Source: Microbacterium sp. C5A9 (GTDB taxonomy: Bacteria; Actinomycetota; Actinomycetes; Actinomycetales; Microbacteriaceae). Taken from it: a DNA stretch of 64,000 bases. Every line of letters starts with the position of its first letter. Within the stretch, counting starts at the first letter, position 1. A program made the translations under genes and the position numbers. The stretch lies in assembly GCF_022627955.1 (NCBI RefSeq), contig NZ_JABXGD010000001.1, positions 372,001 to 436,000 of the forward strand, written 5' to 3'. Below, piece after piece: positions 42,360-50,533 of this stretch. The notes beneath the pieces were generated by a model. The model was not told the DNA's origin. It saw only the letters and a program-made list of their open reading frames with translations, and did not search any database.

Positions 42360-43097
42360 ATGAATCTGGTGAGACGGGCAGCGAAAGGTGCTGCAGGGGA
42401 CGTGGATCGCATCTCCTGGAGAGACGCCAAAGGTGTTCATACGACTCGTGTGAGCAACGAGCATCGGCTCAACGAGTTGATGCCGGAAGGGCGCGCTCGT
42501 ATCGCGCCGAAGTACAAAGGGCAGCTCAACTACCAAGGCCATTACTGGTTCGAGGGAGTAAGGGGAATGGTCTGGCATGAGTCGATGGCGGAGTATTCCT
42601 GGCTCATGATGTTCGACCACATGCGAGCGGTGCGCGCGGTGTCCGCCCAGCCCTTCGTCTTAGGCTTCGCTGACGGCACGACCCACGTTCCCGACTATCT
42701 GATGCGCACCGCCGATGGGAGTCGAATCGTACTCGACGTCCATCTGCAGTCGATGACGTCTGAGCGCGACCGCCAGGCGTTCGCCTCAACACAGCGAGTG
42801 TGCAATGAGCTCGGGTGGGAATACGTGCTTGTCGACCAGCTGCCCGACGTGACGGCGTGGAACCTCGAAATGGTCTCTAGATACCGTCACCCGATGTTTA
42901 AACCGTCGTCGGATGTGCGTGCGCGGATACTGCGTTCCGCCTGCAACGCACCACGGTACGGCGCGCTGCGCCGAGCGTTAGAGACCGACAAGCCAGGCGA
43001 ACACGTACCCGCACTGATGCACCTGATGTGGCATCGAGAACTACTCATCGACCTCGATGCCGTCTTCACCGATAACTCCGCAGTAACCGCAGTCTGA
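42360..43097 (+). CDS. tnsA: TnsA-like endonuclease
   Basis: A 245-residue protein with the TnsA N-terminal nuclease layout: the GVRGMVWHESMAEYSWLMMFD segment (Glu74/Glu78), then HVPDYLMRTADG (Asp112) and IVLDVHLQ. In known TnsA the last motif supplies Gln/Glu and Lys; here Asp126 and His128 occupy those places. The C-terminal domain, which in Tn7 contacts TnsC, is present. It would cut the 5' ends during transposition if active. It starts 24 bp before tnsB. Confidence 0.75.
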   Translation: MNLVRRAAKGAAGDVDRISWRDAKGVHTTRVSNEHRLNELMPEGRARIAPKYKGQLNYQGHYWFEGVRGMVWHESMAEYSWLMMFDHMRAVRAVSAQPFVLGFADGTTHVPDYLMRTADGSRIVLDVHLQSMTSERDRQAFASTQRVCNELGWEYVLVDQLPDVTAWNLEMVSRYRHPMFKPSSDVRARILRSACNAPRYGALRRALETDKPGEHVPALMHLMWHRELLIDLDAVFTDNSAVTAV

Positions 43098-43121
43098 CAA
43101 CTACCGACAGGAGAGACAATC

Positions 43122-45059
43122 ATGCCTAAGCCCCCCAGCATCGTGCTCGGACAGATCGTTCAGCTTGGCCGCGGCCAGTTCCGAGTCATGTCTTACGGAA
43201 AGGGATGTTTCCGGATCCGCGACGAACGAACCGGCGACGAAGAAGTCATCCACCATCTGGAGCTTGCTCGCGAGCTCCTTCCTGGGGAGTCGCTCCGTAC
43301 GGAGGATGCAAAGCCCAAGCCTCCTTTGTTCAATCAGGTGAACTCCCTGGACGACACCGCGCGCATTCTTGCTGTCCATCTGCAGCAACTCCTCGACGAG
43401 GATGTGCCGGCCATCGGCCGCATGGCGGCAAAGGTCGAAGAACTCGAGGCGCTCGGGATCAAGATCTCGGAAGGTACCCTGAGGCGTCGTCTCCGGAGCT
43501 ACCGCGCGCTCGGCGTGGTCGGGCTCAGCGACGGACGAAGCACAAAGCCCAAAAGGCCGCTGTCGCGCACGGACCGCGTCGTCGTGGAGATTCTCGGAGA
43601 GATGCTCAACGACCACCTCGGGCGTTCGACCATCACCTACAGCAAGATCCGATCTGACCTTCGCGACGAGCTGACCAAACGCTTCCCCGATGCGGAAGCC
43701 CGTCCGACCACGCCCTCGCTCAGCACAGTGATTCGACTCGTCAGGCTCCTCGCGGGCGACCAAAACCCCACGCATGAGGCTGCCCGCCGGGAGACAGACG
43801 CGCTGGTCCCGAAGCGGACCTTCCGACCGCGAGGCGTGACCGCGCCGGGCGATGAGTGCCAGGTGGACACGACCGTCTTCGACGCGCTCGTCCGTATGCC
43901 GGACGGCAAAGTTGAACGACCCCACCTGACGATCTTGCTCGACCGCAAGACCAGAAGCATCCTGTCGCACGCGTTCACCGTCGGCGCCCCGACGGGCTAC
44001 GACCATGCGCTTCTGCTCGCGAACGCCTTGGTTCCGCGACGCTCTCGACCGTGGGCCAAAGACTACGAGTCGCTCCAGCTGCCGGAGATGCCATGGGCGA
44101 AGCACCTCACCACTGAACAGCGTGCGGGGTTCGACGCGCACCGGCCGTACATCTTCCCCCGCCGCATCCTCATCGACAACGGCCAAGACTACAGATCACT
44201 CGTCTTCCGCGCCGCGTGCGAGAGGTACGGGATCAGCATCACAGAGGCGCCCCCGCAGAGCCCGACGAGTAAAGCGCATGTCGAACGCAACTTCGCGACC
44301 ATCAACACCAAGTTCACGCAGTACCTCCCGGGGTACGTGGGCGGAAACATCGCTAGTCGCGGACGGAAGGCCCAAAGCGACGCGGTCATGAGCCTGCGCG
44401 AACTTGACGACCTGTTCGAGAGGTGGACCGGAATCGTTTGGCAGAATCGCGAACACGGCGGGCTCCGAGACAACGACGATCCCAGTCTCCGTCACACGCC
44501 CAACACGATGTTCATGGCGTCAGTCGCTCTCACCGGACATTTCACCGTCGCCTTGCAAGAGGACGACTTCATCTCTCTCATGCCCTCGACCCGACGGGTG
44601 GTCCAAAGCGACGGCATCAGCCTCAACAGCCGTACGTACGACAGCCCGCACCTGATCCCGTATCGCAGGCGTCGCGACATCAACGGAGCGGCGCTTCAGG
44701 TCGAAGTCCATTTCGACCCCACCGACCACCACCAGGTGTGGGTGAGAGGCGAAGACAACGCGTGGATCACCTGCCGATGGACAGCGCTTCCTGGCATGCA
44801 GCGCCCCCTCGATTCTGAACTGATGCAGCGCGCAGCGGAGTACACCCGAGGGACGGTCACGTTCAGCGATGACAAGGCTGACGAGATCCTGGGGAGTCTC
44901 CGACGGGCCGTCGAGGACGAGACTGCGGAGCGTGAAAAGGAAGAGCGCGAGCGAGAGCGCGCCCTGCGTCGCAATGAGCTGCGTGCTGCGCGACGTGCCG
45001 AAGCGCCTGACGCCAACGAAGACGACGAAGACGACGGCTTCGAGATGGCCGTCGCCTGA
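43122..45059 (+). CDS. tnsB: TnsB-like DDE transposase
   Basis: A 645-residue Mu/Tn7-type transposase. N-terminal HTH domains span about 70-230. The RNase H-like core has Asp249 (CQVDTT), Asp352 (IDNGQDY) and Glu388 (AHVERN), with exactly 35 residues between the last two. A Mu-transposase C-terminal beta-barrel follows, then an Arg/Glu-rich charged tail (about 600-632) ending in an acidic stretch (DANEDDEDDGFE). It cleaves and joins the 3' ends of the element. Confidence 0.92.
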   Translation: MPKPPSIVLGQIVQLGRGQFRVMSYGKGCFRIRDERTGDEEVIHHLELARELLPGESLRTEDAKPKPPLFNQVNSLDDTARILAVHLQQLLDEDVPAIGRMAAKVEELEALGIKISEGTLRRRLRSYRALGVVGLSDGRSTKPKRPLSRTDRVVVEILGEMLNDHLGRSTITYSKIRSDLRDELTKRFPDAEARPTTPSLSTVIRLVRLLAGDQNPTHEAARRETDALVPKRTFRPRGVTAPGDECQVDTTVFDALVRMPDGKVERPHLTILLDRKTRSILSHAFTVGAPTGYDHALLLANALVPRRSRPWAKDYESLQLPEMPWAKHLTTEQRAGFDAHRPYIFPRRILIDNGQDYRSLVFRAACERYGISITEAPPQSPTSKAHVERNFATINTKFTQYLPGYVGGNIASRGRKAQSDAVMSLRELDDLFERWTGIVWQNREHGGLRDNDDPSLRHTPNTMFMASVALTGHFTVALQEDDFISLMPSTRRVVQSDGISLNSRTYDSPHLIPYRRRRDINGAALQVEVHFDPTDHHQVWVRGEDNAWITCRWTALPGMQRPLDSELMQRAAEYTRGTVTFSDDKADEILGSLRRAVEDETAEREKEERERERALRRNELRAARRAEAPDANEDDEDDGFEMAVA

Positions 45060-45086
45060 CCGGCCCCGACAGGAACGAGGAACAAC

Positions 45087-46148
45087 ATGTTCGCATCTCC
45101 TGCTTCCGAGACCGGGGACGTGCATTTCGACCGTCGAAGCGCGCTTGAGCGTCTGCTGGAAAACCACACACCGTCCGCGCCTGAAGACATCACCCGAGCC
45201 GTTTATGAGAAATGGAGTCCGGATCGCCAAGCAGAGTTCAATCTGCAGCGCGCCACCCGGATCGCTGCCGGTGTCGTCATCAAGACGCCTCAACTCGACG
45301 AACTGGACAAGGAAATCAGGATCGCGGAGGCGTTCGCAGGTCGCGACATCGGGCGCACAGGCGTCATCGTGAATGGCCCGCCGACCACAGGTAAGACGAC
45401 TGCTGCCTTCCACGCGATGTCGAAAGCGTTCCGGCGGCACACGCTCCGCTACCCGGACTGGAAGCGCGACGGGCACATCCCCGTGGTGTTTGTCGAGGTC
45501 CCGCCGGGCACTACAGCGAAGGGCATCATGGGGCGCTTCCTACGCTTCCTCGAGATTCCTTTCATCGAGAAGATGACCCTCGAGGCGCGGACGCAGCTCG
45601 TCACTCAACAACTGCAACGGGCGCGCACCTCGCTCATCGTCATCGACGAGATGCAGAATCTTGCGCGGCTCAGCAACGGATCCTTCGAATCCGCGCAGGC
45701 AATCAAGAATCTCCTCAACTCCCTGAAGACGGTTCCGCTGTATGTGGGATTCAAGTTGGATGACCTGTTTTCCCACGATGATCTCGGAGCGCAGTTCGCG
45801 GCGAGGTCAACGATGATCCGGCTGGATCGGATGAAGTCCCGCAACGCTGAAGGGAAGAGGAACTGGAGAGGACTCATCCGAGCGTTCGAGACCCAGTTCG
45901 CTCTCTTCAGCCACCCGACAGGCACGCTGATCCCGTACGCCGACTACCTCTGGCTTCGCACAGGCGGGTCGATTAGTGCACTGTCGCGACTTCTCACCGT
46001 TGCCGCGCTTCACGTCGTCGATTCGGAGCCGGATGAGCAGGTCATCAGCGTCGAGCTGCTGAAGAGCATCAAGCTCGACGTCGAGACCGAGGCGCGCTAC
46101 GACGAGATGGTGCAGTCGAACGGGAATGCGAAGAGCGATGCTGCCTGA
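45087..46148 (+). CDS. tnsC: TnsC-like AAA+ ATPase
   Basis: A 353-residue AAA+ regulator with Walker A NGPPTTGKTT (97-104 core) and Walker B SLIVIDEMQNLARLS, as in TnsC/TniB proteins. It links target recognition by TniQ to the transposase. Its 3' end overlaps the tniQ start. Confidence 0.9.
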   Translation: MFASPASETGDVHFDRRSALERLLENHTPSAPEDITRAVYEKWSPDRQAEFNLQRATRIAAGVVIKTPQLDELDKEIRIAEAFAGRDIGRTGVIVNGPPTTGKTTAAFHAMSKAFRRHTLRYPDWKRDGHIPVVFVEVPPGTTAKGIMGRFLRFLEIPFIEKMTLEARTQLVTQQLQRARTSLIVIDEMQNLARLSNGSFESAQAIKNLLNSLKTVPLYVGFKLDDLFSHDDLGAQFAARSTMIRLDRMKSRNAEGKRNWRGLIRAFETQFALFSHPTGTLIPYADYLWLRTGGSISALSRLLTVAALHVVDSEPDEQVISVELLKSIKLDVETEARYDEMVQSNGNAKSDAA

Positions 46149-48408
46149 GTATGAGGCGATGCCCGTACGGGTTCGGCCTGTGCCGTTCGAAACGGCTCTC
46201 AGTTACGCGGAGCGCCTGGGTAAGGCAAACAGTGTCGGGACGAAGGCCTGGAACGGTGGTCTGCGGCTCATCAAACGACAGGCAGACGGCGACCCTGAAG
46301 CAGTCGAGCGCGCTCTGGAGATCCTGGGGAGATTGCAACCAGGGCACTTCGCGCGCGAACGGGCTCTGCTGCCAGCCCATCAGGATGGGGTCACCTGCAA
46401 CAAGTGCGCCACCGGGCTCAGCGGACGGGTCGGATGCCTGCTGTGCACGGGTGGCACTGTCGCCACGCAGCTCGACCACGACGGACCACGCGTCTGTCGC
46501 CGGCACATGCGATGGGTCGGCCCGGGCGCACGCGCGGCACAGCAGTATCGAGTGGGTGCAGAGGTGCTGCGAGCAGACCGGCAGTACCGGAAGCTCCGCG
46601 CGCAGGGGGCGCTCGACGCGCACCGGCTGGCGGAACTGCTCGGATGTGTCGACGCGTGGGCGGAAAGCGAACCTGCCGAAGCGCCGAACGCGGCGACGCG
46701 GTTTGTGATTGCGGTGACGATAGCCACGCGCCTACTGGCCATGCACGCGACATCTGTGACCGACGTGAAGGACCGCTACGAGGCACTGCATGACGCCATC
46801 AACGACATCACGGGTGACGGGGGATGCGCGGTCTTGGTCGACGGCATCTGGATGCTGCTTCGCGTGGCAGGTCACGGCGACGGGCCGCACGCATTCCTCG
46901 GATTCTCGACGGAGGGTGCTCCGGATTCTGAGAGCTACTTGGAGCAGCGTCGGACGTGTGCCTATCCTCAGATGCGCGACCGGCATCTCACGCAGTTTGT
47001 GGGCTCAGTGGCTCCCGGCACCCGGTACGAACGCGCGCGAAACTCGGGCGCCAAGAACCAGTACCTCTGCCACCTGAATCACCGTTTCACCGCGTCAACA
47101 TCAGTCCTGCAGGAGTTTCGCGGGTCGGACGGATGCAGATACTGTGCGCGTCGTGCCCCTCTCGCTGGATTCAACACGCTGGCCGACACCCATCCGTGGA
47201 TCGCTGTCGAATGGCACACAGATGTCGGGGGACATGCGCTTCCCACAGACGTTCTGTCAGGCTCGAGCAAACTCGTACGTTGGAGATGCCCGGTGGGCCA
47301 CCTCTATGAACGAACGGTGGCGCTTCGCGTGCGCGGTCAAGGATGCAAGGAGTGCGCAGCGACTGCCGGAGACCAGTCCTTCGCTGTCACACATTCGACG
47401 GCAGCAGCCGAGTGGCATCGGACGCTCAACCTCGGCGTCACGCCGGCTGACGTGACCGCTGAGTCCACAACGTCGCGATGGTGGATATGCGCTGCGTCAG
47501 CGCATATCTACGAGATGTCACCGCAGTCACGCGCGAGGGGCGCAGGGTGTCGAAGATGCCGCCGAGGTGCTCGCCCCAGCCTCGCGGAGTCGCATCCCGC
47601 TGTCGCCGCACTGTGGCACAAGTCGCGAAACGCCGGGCTCATGCCGTCTGACGTCCTCGCATCATCGCCCCAACGCGTATGGTTCACCTGCGCCGCAGGT
47701 CACGATGTGGAAAGAGCCGTGACAGCATTCGTGCGACGCCCGGAATGTGACCGCTGCGCTCTGCTCGTGACATCCGCGGAGGAGTCGATGGCGTACACCC
47801 ATCCCCGGCTCTCGGCCGAGTTCGACAGGCGACGGAATACTGGTCTCACCCCAGAGACCGTGAGCGCTTCGACGACAGTCGTGCTCTGGTGGCGATGCGC
47901 TCGCAAGCACCGGTGGGAGGCCTCGGGGAAGCGTCGAGTCGAGGGTGGCGGGCACTGCCTGGTGTGCACCAATCGACGTGTGGTCGTCGGCGAAAACGAC
48001 ATGGCGACGACGCATCCAGAGTTGGCGGCCCAACTCGATCCCGTTCTGAACTTCCCGGTGACAGCGCACAACATCGTTGCCGGAACCGCGAAGAGACTGG
48101 TGTGGAGATGCGAACGGAACCCAAAGCACGTTTGGGAAGCGACTGGCCAGCAGCGAACCCGAGGGCGAGGATGTTCCGGCTGCTCAGGACGACACGTCCT
48201 CGCAGGCATGAACGACATGGCCACGACGCACCCCGTTATCGCGGCTGACTTCGACGAACGCAACAACGGATCACTCAAACCACAGAACCTTCTCGCCACA
48301 ACCTCGAAGTCGCTGCACTGGGTCTGTGTCCGCGGGCACCGCGCCCGCGAATCCGGACGAGTGCGCACGGCTCGTGGTGGATGCAAGGAGTGCCTGCGCT
48401 GCTCGTAA
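46126..48408 (+). CDS. tniQ: TniQ/TnsD-like target-selection protein with zinc-ribbon array
   Basis: A 760-residue protein. Residues about 12-210 form the TniQ domain: VRPVPFETALSYAERL, then zinc ligands Cys91, Cys94, Cys104, Cys107, Cys124 and His127. Residues 352-758 are six tandem repeats of about 65 residues, each with THP..., a Trp/Phe-Cys-x3-His pair and CxxC, like the DUF4379 zinc ribbon. TniQ proteins choose the insertion site, and the array probably reads DNA. ATG 46126 overlaps tnsC; ATG 46138 is equally possible as neither has a strong ribosome site. Confidence 0.85.
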   Translation: MRRAMLPEYEAMPVRVRPVPFETALSYAERLGKANSVGTKAWNGGLRLIKRQADGDPEAVERALEILGRLQPGHFARERALLPAHQDGVTCNKCATGLSGRVGCLLCTGGTVATQLDHDGPRVCRRHMRWVGPGARAAQQYRVGAEVLRADRQYRKLRAQGALDAHRLAELLGCVDAWAESEPAEAPNAATRFVIAVTIATRLLAMHATSVTDVKDRYEALHDAINDITGDGGCAVLVDGIWMLLRVAGHGDGPHAFLGFSTEGAPDSESYLEQRRTCAYPQMRDRHLTQFVGSVAPGTRYERARNSGAKNQYLCHLNHRFTASTSVLQEFRGSDGCRYCARRAPLAGFNTLADTHPWIAVEWHTDVGGHALPTDVLSGSSKLVRWRCPVGHLYERTVALRVRGQGCKECAATAGDQSFAVTHSTAAAEWHRTLNLGVTPADVTAESTTSRWWICAASAHIYEMSPQSRARGAGCRRCRRGARPSLAESHPAVAALWHKSRNAGLMPSDVLASSPQRVWFTCAAGHDVERAVTAFVRRPECDRCALLVTSAEESMAYTHPRLSAEFDRRRNTGLTPETVSASTTVVLWWRCARKHRWEASGKRRVEGGGHCLVCTNRRVVVGENDMATTHPELAAQLDPVLNFPVTAHNIVAGTAKRLVWRCERNPKHVWEATGQQRTRGRGCSGCSGRHVLAGMNDMATTHPVIAADFDERNNGSLKPQNLLATTSKSLHWVCVRGHRARESGRVRTARGGCKECLRCS
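47179..48402 (+). repeat. Six tandem zinc-ribbon repeats within TniQ
   Basis: Repeat units begin near residues 352, 416, 484, 551, 624 and 695. The expected zinc ligands are Cys388/His392/Cys407/Cys410, Cys455/His460/Cys475/Cys478, Cys522/His526/Cys541/Cys544, Cys591/His595/Cys611/Cys614, Cys662/His668/Cys683/Cys686 and Cys734/His738/Cys753/Cys756. A partial unit (Cys315, Cys337, Cys340) precedes them. Confidence 0.8.
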
Positions 48409-48417
48409 CTCGAACTC

Positions 48418-48459
48418 AAGGAAATGGCGGCCCCGCAAGTGCGGGGCCGCCATTTCCTT
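48418..48459. terminator. Strong terminator after tniQ
   Basis: A perfect 20-bp stem (48418-48437 with 48440-48459) begins ten bases after the tniQ stop. The outer stem AAGGAAA/TTTCCTT gives a bidirectional terminator. Confidence 0.88.
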
Positions 48460-48632
48460 GTCTGTCATCGGGGCGGTTGGGGGTAATCCGAGACGAGGTC
48501 AGCGTGCCGAATGCGACGTCCACTCCGGGCGGGTTTACAGCGGTGTAGAGATCCGTTCAACTTCGGTGACGCGACCGGGCGACGGTTGTTGGAAGAATCC
48601 CCGTGATCCCGCGGATCAACTAGTGCGCTTCT

Positions 48633-49010
48633 CGTTTAAGTGAGCTGACGATTGACATCGATCTGCCCACGAACGTCCTGCGGCACTGGGAGTCGGTCGG
48701 GCTGCTGCGTCCTGCTCGCGATGCGGCGGGGCGGCGCCGGTTCGGGCAGGACGACGTCGTGCGGGTCGCCGTGATCCAGCGCAGCAAGGCGGCGGGCATG
48801 AGCCTCGAGCAGATCGCCGTGCTTCTCGACGACGGCAGCGCCGGGCGCCACGAGGTGCTGCAGGGGCACCTCGACGATCTGGATCGGCGGATGGAGGAGA
48901 TGAGGATGTCGCGCGCGATGACGGAGCACGCGATGCGGTGCCGCTCGCACGACATCTCGACGTGTCCGCGCTTCCGCGCCAGCGTGTCAGACGTCCTCTC
49001 GCGGCTGTGA
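48633..49010 (+). pseudogene. MerR-family regulator lacking its start codon
   Basis: The frame reads RLSELTIDIDLPTNVLRHWESVGLL and on through a typical MerR HTH (about 68 residues) and short coiled coil to TGA at 49008. Alignment with family members places the first methionine at or just before 48633, but the codon there is TCT and a TAG precedes at 48621. No ATG, GTG or TTG starts the domain in frame. The gene directly abuts the transposition module, so insertion at its 5' end is the likely cause. A rare ATT start at 48651 cannot be excluded. Confidence 0.65.
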
Positions 49011-49061
49011 CGGGACCCCGCATCCGGCCCATGCATAGGAACCCCGCGTAAAATCAGAGCC

Positions 49062-49712
49062 GTGCCACGCGTCTCGACGATTCGTCCGAACCGCAGCGGC
49101 CGCTCCTCCCGCATCAGGCTCTCTCGCCGTGCGGTCGGTGTCGCGCTCGCCGCGGTGTTCGCCATCGGTTTGAGCGCCTGCGCGCCGGACGCGGTGAGCG
49201 ATTCCTTCCTCTCCGGTGAGAACACCGGCTATGTCGCCGCGGACGGCGCGATCGTCGAGATCCCCGTCGACAAGCGCGAGCCGGTGGACGACTTCAGCGG
49301 CATCACCGAGAACGGCGAGCAGTTCGACAGCAGCGAGCTCGCCGGCAAGGTCACGGTCGTGAACTTCTGGTACGCGGGATGCGCTCCGTGCCGTCTCGAG
49401 GCCGAGGATCTCGAGAGCGTCTGGCAGGACCTGGGGGGCGACGACGTCGCGTTCCTGGGAATCAACACGCGCGATCAGGCCGACACTGCCAAGGCCTTCT
49501 CCGCGGAGTTCGACGTCACGTACCCGAGTCTCATCGACGTCGACACCGCCGAGGCGAAGCTCGCCTTCTCGTCGTCCGTGCCGATCCAGGCGACGCCGAC
49601 GACGCTCGTGCTCGACAAGCAGGGTCGGGTGGCGGCACGCATCATCGGACCGATCGACGGCACCTCGATCCTCTCGACGCTCGTCAAGGACGCGCTCGCG
49701 GAGGACTCGTGA
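49062..49712 (+). CDS. TlpA/ResA-like thiol-disulfide oxidoreductase lipoprotein
   Basis: A 216-residue exported protein. The signal peptide ends at lipobox LSAC with Cys40. The thioredoxin fold has the redox pair Cys107-Ala-Pro-Cys110 in WYAGCAPC and a cis-Pro at QATPTT. It keeps apocytochrome c haem-site cysteines reduced outside the membrane, using electrons from CcdA encoded just downstream. It starts with GTG, and the four genes to 53345 form the cytochrome c maturation operon. Confidence 0.88.
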   Translation: MPRVSTIRPNRSGRSSRIRLSRRAVGVALAAVFAIGLSACAPDAVSDSFLSGENTGYVAADGAIVEIPVDKREPVDDFSGITENGEQFDSSELAGKVTVVNFWYAGCAPCRLEAEDLESVWQDLGGDDVAFLGINTRDQADTAKAFSAEFDVTYPSLIDVDTAEAKLAFSSSVPIQATPTTLVLDKQGRVAARIIGPIDGTSILSTLVKDALAEDS

Positions 49713-49728
49713 GTCCCTCTGGAGCGGC

Positions 49729-50505
49729 GTGAACCCCGAAGCGATCATCGGATCGGGAGCCCTGTGGCTCGCGATCCCGGTCGCGATGCTCGCCGGCCTC
49801 GTGTCCTTCCTGTCGCCCTGCGTCCTGCCGCTGGTCCCCGGTTATCTCGGGTTCATCGGGGGAGCGGTCGCGCCGCGGCGGGCGGTGGGCTCCACAGGCG
49901 GCGCCACGCCGTCGGTCGAGGCCCCCGCACGCAGTCGCCTCGTGGTGGGCGTGCTGCTGTTCATCCTCGGATTCACCCTGGTCTTCGTGCTGTACACGGT
50001 GCTCAGCGGGACCTTCGGAGTCTTCTTCCTCCGCTGGGGTGACCTGATCACCCGCATCCTCGGCGTCGTCATCATCCTCATGGGGCTCGTCTTCCTCGGG
50101 GCGTTCGGATTCGCGCAGCGCGAGTTCCGCTTCCACGTGGATTCGAAGGCGGGCGTCATCGGCGCTCCGCTCCTCGGGATCGCTCTCGGCATCGGCTGGG
50201 CGCCGTGCATGGGGCCGACGCTGGGCGCGATCATCGCCCTGTCCTTCAACGCGGGCGACCCCGTGCGTGCGGGCTTCCTCGGCCTCGCCTACTCGCTCGG
50301 TCTGGGCATCCCGTTCCTGCTCGTCGCACTCGGATTCGGCTGGGCGACCAAGACCATCGGTTTCCTGCGCCGTCACATCCGCGTCGTGAACATCATCGGC
50401 GGGGTCCTGCTGATCGTGCTCGGCGTCCTGATGGTCACCGGATTGTGGACCGACATCATGTCTCGACTGACGGCGGTGATCGGCAGTGTCCCCCTCCCGT
50501 TCTGA
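49729..50505 (+). CDS. ccdA: CcdA-type cytochrome c biogenesis membrane protein
   Basis: A 258-residue membrane protein with six helices. LVSFLSPCVLPLVPGY supplies the first redox Cys, and GIGWAPCMGPTLGAI the second, the classic CcdA/DsbD pair. It passes reducing power from cytoplasmic thioredoxin to the TlpA-like lipoprotein. It starts with GTG, 17 bp after that gene. Confidence 0.93.
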   Translation: MNPEAIIGSGALWLAIPVAMLAGLVSFLSPCVLPLVPGYLGFIGGAVAPRRAVGSTGGATPSVEAPARSRLVVGVLLFILGFTLVFVLYTVLSGTFGVFFLRWGDLITRILGVVIILMGLVFLGAFGFAQREFRFHVDSKAGVIGAPLLGIALGIGWAPCMGPTLGAIIALSFNAGDPVRAGFLGLAYSLGLGIPFLLVALGFGWATKTIGFLRRHIRVVNIIGGVLLIVLGVLMVTGLWTDIMSRLTAVIGSVPLPF

Positions 50506-50533
50506 TCAGACCAAGACGCATCGGAAGGATGAC

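Larger units (their letters stand above)
41840..48459 (+). mobile_element. Tn7-like transposition module (tnsABC-tniQ), ends not located
   Basis: A regulator with operators, a TnsA-like endonuclease, a TnsB-like DDE transposase, a TnsC-like ATPase and a large TniQ target-selector occur in canonical order with short gaps or overlaps, closed by a strong terminator. No CRISPR array, Cas12k or Cascade genes are in the window. The coordinates give the gene module only. The right end probably lies between 48460 and about 48660; the left end may lie far to the left, with the defence and catabolic genes as cargo. Confidence 0.8.

Noticed and set aside
42360..48660. CRISPR-associated transposon with Cas12k or Cascade.
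   Set aside because: No cas gene, repeat-spacer array or crRNA-like direct repeat was seen in or next to the tns operon.
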